64,000 nt of DNA, from contig JALHRP010000005.1 of assembly GCA_022841365.1 (NCBI GenBank), positions 1-64,000 on the forward strand, given 5' to 3'. Numbering within the stretch: the stretch's first letter is position 1; the number at the start of each line of letters is the position of its first letter. The DNA comes from Chitinophagaceae bacterium. Its GTDB lineage: Bacteria; Bacteroidota; Bacteroidia; Chitinophagales; Chitinophagaceae. This document shows positions 54,101-62,854 of this stretch, one piece after another. Below the pieces are notes generated by a model that did not search any database, was not told the DNA's origin, and saw only the letters and a list, made by a program, of their open reading frames with translations. Made by a program: the position numbers and the translations under genes.

Positions 54101-54192
54101 AAACGAAAACCAATGACTCCAAACAATATAATGAGGATGTTCATTACAATTGCCAGAACAGGTCGTTTCAAACTCAGTTCGCTGATCGTCAT
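51094..54192 (-). CDS. RND-family efflux pump inner-membrane permease
   Basis: A 1032-residue AcrB/MexB-type permease, proton-driven and inner membrane. TM1 is in VLAIVMNILIILFGVIGFRFLGI. The large periplasmic loops carry the porter/docking domain signatures. The TM4 motif GLVVDDGIVVTENI holds the conserved Asp pair for proton relay, and the C-terminal TM10-12 region has GLVTKNGILIVEFANQ. Its last bases overlap the tolC start by 44 bp. Cargo (drug, metal, lipid) cannot be told, but FxxRDWL/DIPVSLIGAF features resemble HAE-1 hydrophobic-compound pumps. Confidence 0.95.
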   Translation of the reverse strand: MTISELSLKRPVLAIVMNILIILFGVIGFRFLGIRDYPAIDPPNISVRTSYPGANADVIESQITEPLEKSINGIAGVKNITSSSSQGSSNINVEFELGFNLEEAANDVRDKVSQTVRSLPSDLDAPPVVTKADASSDPILSMTIQSESRNPLQVTEYATNNLLERIQTIPGVSTVNIWGEKKYAMRIWFQPEKLLAYNLTAKDVQTALLRENIELPSGKISGDNTELTVRTFGRLNTEEDFNNLIIKNIGGRDIKLSDIGYAILGPENEESVLKEGGIPMIALAIVPQPGSNYIAIADEFYKRYEQIKKEVPADIKLDIGLDQTQFVRKSISEVQETLVLAFGLVVLIIFLFFRDWLVAIRPLIDIPVSLIGAFFIMYLSGFTINVLTLLAIVLATGLVVDDGIVVTENIFKKMEQGMDKYKAAREGSKEIYFAVIATSITLAVVFLPIIFLEGFVGRLFREFGIVVAGAVLISAFVSLTLTPVLNVYLTRKGGHSHGWFYRVTEPFFTGMENGYNRLLRGFMKARWVSFIILGVCFAMIYFIGGNLQSELAPMEDRSQFRLQVSAPEGTSYDAMDKYIDKLVKLVQDSVPETKVLISVTAPGFTGSGSVNSGFVRCLLTPPNERDRSQQQIVDVITRNLPKFNEGRAFAIQEQTISVNRRGGLPVQFVLQNNNFDKLKELLPKFLEEAQKNPVFAGVDADLKFNKPELRLNIDRLKASELGVSVTDISEMLQLSLSNRRLGYFIKDGKQYQVVGQVLRDDRDAPTDLKNLFIRNAAGQMISIDQFVSFTEETTPPTLYHFNRYKSATISAGLAPGKTIGDGIEAMNAIADKLLDESFNTALSGNSRDFAESSGNTFFAFGLALILIFLVLAAQFESFIDPLVIMFTVPLAIAGAVFSLWLFDQTINIFSQIGMIMLIGLVTKNGILIVEFANQKKHAGMLKKPAVIEAATMRLRPILMTSLAMSLGALPLALSLGAASTSRIPLGVVIVGGIMFSLVLTLFVIPAMYSYLSSKKIKVHEEETETVITKLSD

Positions 54193-54194
54193 AA

Positions 54195-55241
54195 CTAGTT
54201 CACTTTTGAAAGTTTGATTTTAGCGTCGGGTCTTAAGCCAAGCAATCCCGTTGTAACGATGGTATCTCCCGGTTTAACACCACTGATGATTTCAATGTTG
54301 GCCGAATCACGGATGCCGGTTTGTACATCAGTAAATTTGGCAACGCCGTCTTTATACAAGATGAGTTTTTTACCTCTTGCCTGTGGCAGTACAGCTTGTG
54401 ATGGTACAAGAATGGCCGCATCGTTACGGGCAAAATCCATATCTACTTTTGCAAAACCACCTGCAACAAGCGATGCATTACTTTGCTGAACAATACAACG
54501 CACATTCATGCCTCGTGTGGTTTCACTAACGGTAGATTCTGTTGCATACACTTTTGCAAGAAACTTTTTTGTACTTCCATCTGTAGAGAAAGAAATCATT
54601 TGCCCCAACTTCATCTTCGATGCATATTTTTCCGGTACACTGAACTGCAGTTTGAGAGTGTTTACCTGACGAATGTTACAGATGATGGTTGCAGGAGTAA
54701 TGTAAGCACCTGTAGAAATATTTCTGAAACCAATGCGGCCGTTAAACGGTGCACGGATTTCTGTTTTGGAAATATTTGTTTTGAGCAGGTCAATATCTGC
54801 TTTGATATTGCTCACCTGCAAAAAGCTGAGATCATAATCCTGCTGACTGATACCATTTATCTTCAGCAACTCTTTGTTACGTTCTTCAGTTTTTTCAGCA
54901 ATTTGTAACTGCACCTGCAGTTTTTTCAGTTGGGCCTGCAGATCCCCATCAAACAATTTTACCAGCAATGATCCTTTGTTTACAGAAGCACCTTCGTTGA
55001 TGTACAAACCAACTACACGGCCGCTTACTTCGGTATGTATTTCGGTTTCTTCCATGGGCAGTAAAGAGCCGGGTAATTGTAATGGTTCACTCACCGATCC
55101 TGTTTTAACAACATAACCAACTACAACCATAGGGCCTTGTTGTCTCTGGCCGCCTGCAGCAGCGGGTGCGGCATTTTTTTTCTCTTTGCAGCTTACAGCC
55201 GTTAGAATGGCCGCAAGTGCGATCAATTGTATACTTCTCAT
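54195..55241 (-). CDS. RND efflux periplasmic adaptor (MFP/AcrA type)
   Basis: A 348-residue membrane-fusion protein. The N-terminal lipoprotein-like signal (MRSIQLIALAAILTAVSC) suggests inner-membrane anchoring. Lipoyl/barrel-sandwich halves are seen in EIHTEVSGRVVGLYINEGASVNKGSLLVKL (near 65-95) and IRAPFNGRIGFRNIS (near 160), with a coiled coil between them. It is 2 bp upstream of the permease gene, so the operon order is adaptor, permease, TolC. Confidence 0.93.
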   Translation of the reverse strand: MRSIQLIALAAILTAVSCKEKKNAAPAAAGGQRQQGPMVVVGYVVKTGSVSEPLQLPGSLLPMEETEIHTEVSGRVVGLYINEGASVNKGSLLVKLFDGDLQAQLKKLQVQLQIAEKTEERNKELLKINGISQQDYDLSFLQVSNIKADIDLLKTNISKTEIRAPFNGRIGFRNISTGAYITPATIICNIRQVNTLKLQFSVPEKYASKMKLGQMISFSTDGSTKKFLAKVYATESTVSETTRGMNVRCIVQQSNASLVAGGFAKVDMDFARNDAAILVPSQAVLPQARGKKLILYKDGVAKFTDVQTGIRDSANIEIISGVKPGDTIVTTGLLGLRPDAKIKLSKVN

Positions 55242-55378
55242 GTGATAATAGATGTGCTAAAGTTAAGCAATGAACATTTTGCTCTTATTGTCAATGGATG
55301 AGTGGTAATGCATCATGTACACTTGTATTGCACATCAAACACATATCAGCCTTAGTTGGTTTTATACAGGCAGGAAAA

Positions 55379-56518
55379 TCAGCTGGATTTTACTTTTAAA
55401 AACTGCTTAATACGATTGGCTTTGTACGTTAGTTCGCTCCTGTCTTTTCCAATAACGGTGATATGCCCCATTTTGCGGCCGGGTTTCGTTTGCGCCTTGC
55501 CGTAAAGGTGTACAAAAACATGTTCCATTTTTAAAACTTCTTCCAGCCCTTCATAATGTACCGGACCGCTGAAACCGGTTTCACCCACAAGATTCAGAAG
55601 TACAGATGGTAAAATGGCATCGGTGCATCCCAAAGGGTAGCCCAGCATAATACGCCAAAGCATATCAAACTGAGAAGAATAGTTACCCTCAATACTGTGA
55701 TGCCCGCTGTTGTGCACTCTCGGAGCAGTTTCGTTTACCAGCACATTCCCGTTTTTATCAACAAACAGTTCAACAGCAAACAAGCCGGGCGAATTGAATT
55801 TGCGAACCAGTTCCATGGCAATAGCTTCTGTTTTCCACAACGTTTTTTCAGGTAGTTGAGCAGGGGATATCTGGTAGTCGAGTAAATTTAAGTGCGGATC
55901 AAATACCATTTCTGCAGGAGGATACATGGTGGTATCTCCGTTTTGTGCCACTGCAACAATTACAGCAATTTCTGTGCGGATGTCAACCAGTTTTTCCAAC
56001 ACGCCGGGTTCGTTAAACCCCTTTGCAAGATCGGCTTCTGTTCTGATCAGTTCAACCCCTTTTCCATCATAACCACCAACTCCCAGTTTATGTGCAGCGG
56101 GTAAAAAAGACAATTGCTTTTCAAGATCATTTTTGTTTTGAGTAATAACAAAATCTGCAGTGGGGATCCGGTGCTGCTGATAAAATTTTTTCTGTTCAAT
56201 TTTATTGTTGATGATACGAAGTGCAGATGGTTTTGGAAATATCTTTACACCTTCAGCTTCTAATTTTTCAAGTGCATCAATATTTACACGTTCAATTTCG
56301 ATGGTTAATGCATCAAGACCTTTTCCGAAATTGTAAACAGTTTCAAAATCTGTAATGTCGCCTTTTGTAAAATGATGACAGAGATGTGCTGCAGGGCAAT
56401 GCTCATCGTTTTCAAGTACAAATGTTTCAACCGGATAGTTAGCAGCTGCCTGTAATAACATACGGCCTAATTGTCCGCCGCCCAGGATGCCAATGTGGGG
56501 TGTAGTCGAAGAATGCAT
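55379..56518 (-). CDS. purK: 5-(Carboxyamino)imidazole ribonucleotide synthase PurK
   Basis: ATP-grasp enzyme that carboxylates AIR to N5-CAIR, the substrate of PurE. The N-terminal motif is IGILGGGQLGRMLLQAA (residues 8-24), the ATP-grasp loop is KLGVGGYDGKGVELI near 145, and the metal/ADP segment is VDKNGNVLVNETAPRVHNSGHHSIEG near 255. Its 379 residues are normal. The 137-bp gap to the adaptor gene below has no terminator that I can see. Confidence 0.95.
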   Translation of the reverse strand: MHSSTTPHIGILGGGQLGRMLLQAAANYPVETFVLENDEHCPAAHLCHHFTKGDITDFETVYNFGKGLDALTIEIERVNIDALEKLEAEGVKIFPKPSALRIINNKIEQKKFYQQHRIPTADFVITQNKNDLEKQLSFLPAAHKLGVGGYDGKGVELIRTEADLAKGFNEPGVLEKLVDIRTEIAVIVAVAQNGDTTMYPPAEMVFDPHLNLLDYQISPAQLPEKTLWKTEAIAMELVRKFNSPGLFAVELFVDKNGNVLVNETAPRVHNSGHHSIEGNYSSQFDMLWRIMLGYPLGCTDAILPSVLLNLVGETGFSGPVHYEGLEEVLKMEHVFVHLYGKAQTKPGRKMGHITVIGKDRSELTYKANRIKQFLKVKSS

Positions 56519-56540
56519 GGGGCAAAGATAAGGGGAGGAG

Positions 56541-56600
56541 GCCTGACGCTGAACCGCCCCTTCGACTCCCGTAATAGACGGGACAGGTTCGCTCAGGGTC
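56541..56600. repeat. GC-rich palindromic repeat upstream of purK
   Basis: The stretch CCGCCCCTTCGACTCCCG...CGGGACAGGTTCGCTCAGGG contains a CCCG/CGGG hairpin and the CCCTTCGACTC / GCTCAGGG words found in dispersed Bacteroidota repeats. A TACCTTTG promoter-like box follows at 56625-56632 on the plus strand. The rest of the 278-bp gap to hppD holds only the 29-codon ORF discussed under rejected items. Confidence 0.4.
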
Positions 56601-56796
56601 TTTCCTCACGTTCATATAAATAATTACCTTTGCTCTATGCATCCCGATTATGCCAGTAAACGCTTCAACGATAAACGCAGCAATTATTGTTTGCTGATGG
56701 AAGTATTGGCCATTGACTCTATCTGATTGTTTGAGAAAGGTTCATTCTGCTGAACCGGTTTTTGTTTCACTTTTATTGAATAAAAAAATAACAATC

Positions 56797-57927
56797 ATGT
56801 CAACCATAGCAGTTAACAGAAAAGAAGCTGTACAAAACGATTTTCTTCCACTTCACGGAACAGATTATGTAGAATTTTATGTAGGTAATGCCAAACAGGC
56901 GGCACATTATTATATTTCTGCTTTTGGTTTTCAGCCATTGGCATATGCGGGCCCCGAAACAGGAATGAAAGAGATCGCCAGTTATGCTGTGCGTCAAAAT
57001 AAATTAACGATTGTATTAACCACACCGCTTCGTTCAGGAAATGAAATGGCCGATCATATTTATAAACACGGCGACGGAGTAAAAGTGTTGGCTTTAAAAG
57101 TAGATGATGCAAAGAGTGCATTTACTGAAACAACGATCCGTGGAGCAAGGCCATTCAAAGAAGCAACTGTTCTATCAGATGCAGATGGCGAAGTAATCAT
57201 CAGCGGTATTCACACTTATGGAGATACCGTTCATTTGTTTGTTGAACGGAAAAATTACAAGGGCGTATTTCTGCCCGGTTATCGTGCATGGAGCAATCCA
57301 TATTTTAAAGTGGAAGAAACGGGATTGCAGTATGTAGATCATTGTGTAGGCAATGTAGGATGGAACCAGATGAACCCATGGGTACAGTTTTACGAAAACG
57401 TAATGGGCTTCCGCAATATTTTAACGTTTGATGACAACGATATTTCAACAGAATATTCTGCTTTAATGAGTAAAGTCATGAGCAATGGAAATGGCTATGT
57501 AAAATTTCCCATTAATGAACCTGCCGAAGGAAAGAAAAAATCGCAGGTAGAAGAATATCTGGATTATTATAACGGCGAAGGTGTGCAGCATGTGGCAATG
57601 GCTACCAATAACATTGTTGAAACAGTAATGGCCCTGCGGAGCAGAGGGGTAGAATTTCTGCAGGTACCCACTTCTTATTATGATGATTTGTTAGACCGTG
57701 TGGGGCATATTGATGAAGACCTGGAACCGTTGAAAGAACTGGGGATTTTGGTAGACAGAGATGAGGAAGGTTATTTACTGCAAATTTTTACAAAGCCGGT
57801 TGAAGATCGTCCTACTTTATTTTTCGAAATCATACAGCGAAAAGGAGCACAGAGTTTTGGCAAAGGCAATTTCAAAGCCCTGTTCGAAGCCATCGAACGG
57901 GAGCAGGAAGCCAGAGGTAATCTGTAA
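56797..57927 (+). CDS. hppD: 4-Hydroxyphenylpyruvate dioxygenase
   Basis: Non-haem Fe(II) dioxygenase that turns 4-hydroxyphenylpyruvate into homogentisate in tyrosine catabolism. The ATG at 56797 (MSTIAVNRKEAV) is used rather than the longer track form. Two vicinal-oxygen-chelate halves are present. Metal ligands appear in YVDHCVGNVGWNQMNPW (His near 190), GVQHVAMATNNI (His near 270) and FFEIIQRKGAQSFGKGNFKALFEAIE (Glu near 350). The length of 376 residues is normal. No homogentisate genes are adjacent. Confidence 0.95.
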   Translation: MSTIAVNRKEAVQNDFLPLHGTDYVEFYVGNAKQAAHYYISAFGFQPLAYAGPETGMKEIASYAVRQNKLTIVLTTPLRSGNEMADHIYKHGDGVKVLALKVDDAKSAFTETTIRGARPFKEATVLSDADGEVIISGIHTYGDTVHLFVERKNYKGVFLPGYRAWSNPYFKVEETGLQYVDHCVGNVGWNQMNPWVQFYENVMGFRNILTFDDNDISTEYSALMSKVMSNGNGYVKFPINEPAEGKKKSQVEEYLDYYNGEGVQHVAMATNNIVETVMALRSRGVEFLQVPTSYYDDLLDRVGHIDEDLEPLKELGILVDRDEEGYLLQIFTKPVEDRPTLFFEIIQRKGAQSFGKGNFKALFEAIEREQEARGNL

Positions 57928-57933
57928 AAATAC

Positions 57934-57957
57934 GGGGCAGTTTTACTGCCCCTTTTT
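57934..57957 (+). terminator. hppD terminator
   Basis: A 7-bp perfect stem (GGGGCAG/CTGCCCC) with loop TTTTA and five following T, 7 bp after the hppD stop. Confidence 0.92.
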
Positions 57958-58043
57958 CATGTATTAAATCTTCCTCATTTCAGCCGCAACAACTTCGTTT
58001 TGAACCGGTTCAACGAATGATCTTCCTCTTACGGCTCATTTCG

Positions 58044-58075
58044 TTTAATTTTATCAACATTTTGAAATATTTTTG
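58044..58075 (+). promoter_or_regulatory. Possible promoter for the L,D-transpeptidase gene
   Basis: TATTTTTG at 58068-58075 matches the Bacteroidota -7 box TAnnTTTG exactly, with TTTA (one mismatch to TTTG) 20 bp upstream at 58044-58047. The ATG is 28 bp downstream. Confidence 0.45.
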
Positions 58076-58103
58076 AACCGGCATCGTTCATTAAAAATCC
58101 AGT

Positions 58104-59264
58104 ATGCTTCAAAAAGTTTTTTTCGTTGGCTTACTTCTGTTTGCTGCTGCAGTTGCAGATGTTCAGGCGCAGTATTCTGTTGAGGATGCGCCTGTAAAAG
58201 TGTTCAAAACACCTTCCATGTTTGTGAAGGTGGAAGATTCATTAAAAAAAGAATTTAAGGAAAAAGGATTGCACTGGCCTGCCAAGTACATGTATGTAAG
58301 AGCCTTTAAGCACGAAAAACAGATGGAGGTATGGGTTAAGAACGACTGGAAAGAAACCTTCAGCCTGTTTAAGGTATATAAAGTTTGCGCTACCTCAGGA
58401 ACTTACGGTCCTAAACGCAAAGAAGGCGATAAGCAAATACCCGAAGGATTTTATTACATTAATGAATTCAACCCCAACAGTAATTATCATCTGGCGCTGG
58501 GCTTAAATTATCCCAATGCTTCTGATGCTATTTTGAGTGATCAGCATAAACCCGGTGGAGATATTTATATTCATGGTAATTGTGTAACTATTGGTTGTTT
58601 GCCTTTAACTGATTCATTAATTGAGCAGGTGTATTATCTGGCATCTGTTGTAAAAGAACAGGGACAGGATTTTATACCTGTGCATATTTATCCGCTGCGT
58701 TACGATAATAGCAAAGCAATTGAATTGTTCAGCAACAAAACAAAAAATAAACAGGAGGTGCAGAAGTTTGCATCAGAGATCAGAGAAGCGTATGAATTTT
58801 TTGAAGATACCCATCAACTGCCAACTGTATTGATTGGAAAAAACGGGGGATACGTTGTAGCAACCAATCCTGAAACACCAAAAATCACAAGGATAAAAAT
58901 TATTGAAACCAATAACCCTGCTGATCCTTATGCAGCATGGAGTTTAGAAGATAAAGTTGATATTGTTCCTTTTTATAAAGACGGAAATGCAGCATTGCAA
59001 CGTTGGTTGTTTAATTTGAGTAAGGAGCTGGTTCCAATGCTCTATGGCAATGCATCCATGTCTTTACAGGTTGAATTTATTGTAGATAAAAATGGTAATA
59101 CCGCATTGGCAACCGTTGTGCGTGGAGGTAATACAGAAATGAATAAAGTGGTAAAAGAAAAATTTGAGAAAGAATTAAAATGGACTCCTGCAACAAAAGA
59201 CGGTAAGCCTGTTAATTCGAAACTGAAGCAGAATCTGAATATTACTGCACCCGAAGATCTGTAG
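58104..59264 (+). CDS. L,D-transpeptidase fused to a TonB-like C-terminal domain
   Basis: A 386-residue exported protein with a signal peptide (MLQKVFFVGLLLFAAAVADVQAQ). The YkuD/ErfK catalytic domain (residues 60-200) has the HGN-x(n)-GC signature IYIHGNCVTIGCLPLTD with nucleophile Cys near 172, so it can make peptidoglycan cross-links or attach proteins. The last 80 residues (VEFIVDKNGNTALATVVRGG, ELKWTPATKDGKPVNSKL) resemble a TonB C-terminal domain, an uncommon fusion that may bind an outer-membrane partner. Confidence 0.85.
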   Translation: MLQKVFFVGLLLFAAAVADVQAQYSVEDAPVKVFKTPSMFVKVEDSLKKEFKEKGLHWPAKYMYVRAFKHEKQMEVWVKNDWKETFSLFKVYKVCATSGTYGPKRKEGDKQIPEGFYYINEFNPNSNYHLALGLNYPNASDAILSDQHKPGGDIYIHGNCVTIGCLPLTDSLIEQVYYLASVVKEQGQDFIPVHIYPLRYDNSKAIELFSNKTKNKQEVQKFASEIREAYEFFEDTHQLPTVLIGKNGGYVVATNPETPKITRIKIIETNNPADPYAAWSLEDKVDIVPFYKDGNAALQRWLFNLSKELVPMLYGNASMSLQVEFIVDKNGNTALATVVRGGNTEMNKVVKEKFEKELKWTPATKDGKPVNSKLKQNLNITAPEDL

Positions 59265-59334
59265 CTTGTATTTACACCGTTCGATCCATTACTCATGAAA
59301 AAACAGTGCATACCTGTGGAACCAAACCCACAAA

Positions 59335-61272
59335 ATGAAACCCGGTCTTTATATCATTTCCCTTTCCCTGACTGCATGTTTATTTTCAATAAATAGCAAG
59401 GGTCAAACTATTTCGGGTATTGTAAACAGCTATCATCAGGTTACCGACTTTGTTCCTTTATATAATGGTGTACGCCTGCAAAATGTTTCAGGATTAAATG
59501 CCGGCAACCGTGTACTGATTATTCAAATGAAGGGAGCAACCATTGATGAAACACAATCCGCTTCTTTTGGTGCAGTTACGGGTATTGGTCAGGCAGGCCT
59601 TTATGAGTTTGCCACCATCTGCGGCTTTCTGAATGATACAGTCATTTTTGAAAGGGAATTCATCAATACGTACGATTATACAAAATCTGTTCAGTTAGTA
59701 TATGTACCTGTTTATACCGATGTAACCATTAACGGAACATTACTGGCGCAGGAATGGAACCCGGCAACAGGTACAGGTGGTGTTATTGCAATTGAAGCAA
59801 CCGGAACAGTTACAATGAATGCGGGAATATCAGCAGACAGCGCAGGGTATAAAGGTGGCGGGCTTTTTATGAATGCAACAAATCGTTGCGGGCCCCGAAG
59901 CAATTGGTATTATTCATTAGCTCAATCATCGGGTACAAATTTAGGCGGAGCTCCAAAAGGAGAGGGTATTGCTGCATTTATCAGCAATAAAGAGTATGGA
60001 AGAGGAAAGCAGGCGAATGGAGGCGGAGGAGGTAATGTAGATGAAACAGGCGGTGGTGGGGGAAGTAATTTTGGTGCAGGAGGAAACGGAGGTCAGAAAT
60101 CAAATACTACATTTTGTAACTCAACTACCTATGGTCAAGGTGGTGCAACGTTAAGCAGCTTTGGATATACTGCAGGAAACAATCGGATTTTTTTTGGCGG
60201 TGGTGGTGGTTGTGGCGAAATGAATAATTACTATGATGGAGTTAATCCTCCCGGAGCAGGTACACCCGGCGGTGATGGTGGCGGTATTGTTTTTATTAAA
60301 TGCAACCAGCTCATCGGGAATAATCAAACCATATCAGCAAACGGTGCACAGGGTGTAAATCCTTTTCAGATTGTAAAAACAGAAGGCAGTGGTGATGGTG
60401 GTGGTGGTGGTGGTGCAGGTGGTGTGGTGCTGTTAGATGTTGCAACGTATACAACTTCGTTAAATGTACAGGCAAGAGGAGCCAATGGTTCGAGTGTAGG
60501 TTTTCAAAACGCCTGTCCCGGTCCGGGTGGTGGCGGTGGCGGCGGTGTTATCTGGTACAGCGGTACATTACCCGGCACCGTTATTACTAATGTAACTGCA
60601 GGTGCAAGTGGAGTGATTAAAAATGCACCGTCTCATAATCCTCCATGCGAAGGATTGCCAAATGGTGCTGCAGCAGGTACCAACGGAATTGTTCAATCCG
60701 GATTTCAAATAGTTGAAGGAACATTGTTTAATTGCGGTGGTATTTTGCCGTTTGGTTCATTGAAAAACTGGATGGGAAAACGTACCCCAGAAGGAGTTCA
60801 ATTAAGCTGGACCATTGAACAGGCAGATGCTCTGCAGGAAATAGCACTGGAGAAAAAACAGGCAAGAGGTGGCTTTGTAACCATTAAAACTTATCTGCAA
60901 CCGCAAAACGGGAACTCTGTTTTTCTTGATGAAGGTACTGCCTTTCCTGCAACCTACCGGTTGATGTTGAAATTGAAAACCGGAGCAAAAGAATACGCTG
61001 CACAATTATTTTTCGACCGGCAAAAAGTAAAACGATTAAACATTTATCCAAACCCTGTAATGGATGAACTTAGGATTGAACTGCCTGCTGCAAGAGGCAA
61101 AATTTTTATTGCACTGTTTGATTATACCGGCAAGCAGGTAATGAAAAAAGAACTTGATATCAACAATCAGTCATACACTATCCTGCAACTGGGGCATTTA
61201 ACTGCAGGCACTTATACCATTCGTGTATACATGAACTATGAATTGTACATCGGTAAAATGGTGAAGCAATAA
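59335..61272 (+). CDS. Glycine-rich T9SS-secreted surface protein
   Basis: A 645-residue protein with a signal peptide (start to about residue 23, INSKGQ) and a C-terminal T9SS sorting domain (LNIYPNPVMDELRIELP near 570, ending LTAGTYTIRVYMNYELYIGKMVKQ). The centre (about 215-400) has repeated Gly runs (GGGGGNVDETGGGGG, GDGGGGGGAGG) coded mainly by GGT/GGA/GGC, suggesting a flexible or beta-rich scaffold. No enzymatic motif was found. It follows the transpeptidase by 70 bp and may be co-transcribed. Confidence 0.85.
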   Translation: MKPGLYIISLSLTACLFSINSKGQTISGIVNSYHQVTDFVPLYNGVRLQNVSGLNAGNRVLIIQMKGATIDETQSASFGAVTGIGQAGLYEFATICGFLNDTVIFEREFINTYDYTKSVQLVYVPVYTDVTINGTLLAQEWNPATGTGGVIAIEATGTVTMNAGISADSAGYKGGGLFMNATNRCGPRSNWYYSLAQSSGTNLGGAPKGEGIAAFISNKEYGRGKQANGGGGGNVDETGGGGGSNFGAGGNGGQKSNTTFCNSTTYGQGGATLSSFGYTAGNNRIFFGGGGGCGEMNNYYDGVNPPGAGTPGGDGGGIVFIKCNQLIGNNQTISANGAQGVNPFQIVKTEGSGDGGGGGGAGGVVLLDVATYTTSLNVQARGANGSSVGFQNACPGPGGGGGGGVIWYSGTLPGTVITNVTAGASGVIKNAPSHNPPCEGLPNGAAAGTNGIVQSGFQIVEGTLFNCGGILPFGSLKNWMGKRTPEGVQLSWTIEQADALQEIALEKKQARGGFVTIKTYLQPQNGNSVFLDEGTAFPATYRLMLKLKTGAKEYAAQLFFDRQKVKRLNIYPNPVMDELRIELPAARGKIFIALFDYTGKQVMKKELDINNQSYTILQLGHLTAGTYTIRVYMNYELYIGKMVKQ

Positions 61273-61312
61273 TTGTTTAGTGCAACAGCTTTCAAAAAAG
61301 TCAATCAACTTA

Positions 61313-62575
61313 TTACATCATCAACACTTGCACGGTATCCGGACTTTGCTGCTGCAGTTCAATTGTTTTTCCTTCGGTCATTTTTTGCAGCAGTTCGTTT
61401 GTGTAGTGGCGGATACTCAGGAGCGTTAAACCTTTTTCAACCTGCACATCAAAAGCAACTGAAGCAGCTAAGGCTAACTGCTCTATTTTATCTGCACGGT
61501 CATCGAGGCACAACTGCAGACTTACAGCATGTGTCTGAATCAGATTCGGTTTTATTTTCAGCTTCGCCATCATTTCGTACAAATCACTCATGGGTTGTTC
61601 ACCAATAAACGAAAAATCTTTTGTGTGTAACTGCAGCAGCACCTGGTTTTGTTTTACCACAATTATGGGGGGCAGGTTTTTTACCGGATGATTATGAATG
61701 GTTGTGCCGGGTAATGAAGGATCTGAAAAACATTTTACAATCAACGGAATATTTTTATTCTGCAGCGGCTTAATGGTCTTGGGGTGTATCACCTGTGCTC
61801 CGTAATAAGCCATTTCAATTACTTCATCATAATTCAGTTCACCAATGTATTGTGCATCGGCAAATTCTTTTGGATCGGCATTCATCACACCTTTTACATC
61901 TTTCCAGATTGTGAGGTGTTGCGCATTGAGCATATTTGCAAAAAGGGCAGCAGAGTAATCACTTCCTTCACGGCCAAGTGTGGTGCTTTCATTTTCATCG
62001 GTACAACCGATAAAACCCTGCGTGATGACAATATTTGTTTTGTTGAAAAGCGGTTGTATCTGTTCATGTACCTGCTGTTGTGTAAAAGGAAAATCAATAC
62101 CTGCATCACGGAAATTATCATCCGTACGGAAAATATCCCTTACATCAATCCATTGATTGTTTACGCCAATTTCGTTGAGGTAAGCACTTACCAGTGCAGT
62201 GCTGAGCAATTCGCCGATACACACAATCTGATCATAATAATAATCGTACGAGCGAACAGGTTTGTCGTGCAGTAACCATTCCACTTCAGTAAAAAAATGA
62301 TTGTACTGTTCCATCAACGGATTAAAATGGGTAACCAGTAAAAACTTTGCTTCATCCAGATGTTGCAGTTTTACTGCACGGAATAATTGAAGTGCTTCCT
62401 CTTTTTTACCTGCAAAAAAAGCGTCGGTTACTTTTTCTAAGGCATTGGTGGTTTTGCCCATGGCCGAAATGACAATCATCATTTTTTGTGCAGGAAAATG
62501 CTGAACAATATGTCCAACATTTTTAATTTTTTCATAATTGCTTACACTGGCACCGCCGAATTTAAAAACCTGCAT
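61313..62575 (-). CDS. Aspartate kinase
   Basis: Phosphorylates aspartate at the head of the lysine/threonine/methionine pathway. The ATG at 62575 begins directly with the nucleotide site MQVFKFGGASVSNYEKI; the longer track start lacks family support. Other landmarks are VISAMGKTTNALEKV near 55 and TTLGREGSDYSAALFANML near 205, with a C-terminal ACT-like regulatory region. The length of 420 residues is typical of monofunctional enzymes. It could also be called lysC. Convergent with the glycine-rich gene (40-bp gap). Confidence 0.93.
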   Translation of the reverse strand: MQVFKFGGASVSNYEKIKNVGHIVQHFPAQKMMIVISAMGKTTNALEKVTDAFFAGKKEEALQLFRAVKLQHLDEAKFLLVTHFNPLMEQYNHFFTEVEWLLHDKPVRSYDYYYDQIVCIGELLSTALVSAYLNEIGVNNQWIDVRDIFRTDDNFRDAGIDFPFTQQQVHEQIQPLFNKTNIVITQGFIGCTDENESTTLGREGSDYSAALFANMLNAQHLTIWKDVKGVMNADPKEFADAQYIGELNYDEVIEMAYYGAQVIHPKTIKPLQNKNIPLIVKCFSDPSLPGTTIHNHPVKNLPPIIVVKQNQVLLQLHTKDFSFIGEQPMSDLYEMMAKLKIKPNLIQTHAVSLQLCLDDRADKIEQLALAASVAFDVQVEKGLTLLSIRHYTNELLQKMTEGKTIELQQQSPDTVQVLMM

Positions 62576-62854
62576 GGAAATAATTGATTTATGATGTTTG
62601 ATTTCAGATATGTAATTCAATCCTGCCTGAGCAGAATGCAAAGATAAGGGTAGCTTGTTAGCACCCTGCAGGGTAGTGATTAGCTGTATGTCGGGAAGAG
62701 GGTGCAGTGAAAAAACAAACTGCAGTTAAGACAAAGTTTCAGCAATAAGGTGTAACAGAAAAGTGTTTGCCGTTTTTAAGCGCCTTTATTGCCAATAGTT
62801 TTATAAATCAGTTAAAAGAATGTTGCTGTTCAGCTTGTGATAAATGCGGAGACT

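Noticed and set aside
56637-56726. 29-codon plus-strand ORF (MHPDYASKRF...) with a TACCTTTG box upstream
   Set aside because: It could be a leader or a gene remnant before hppD, but it is too short and unmatched to support as a gene.
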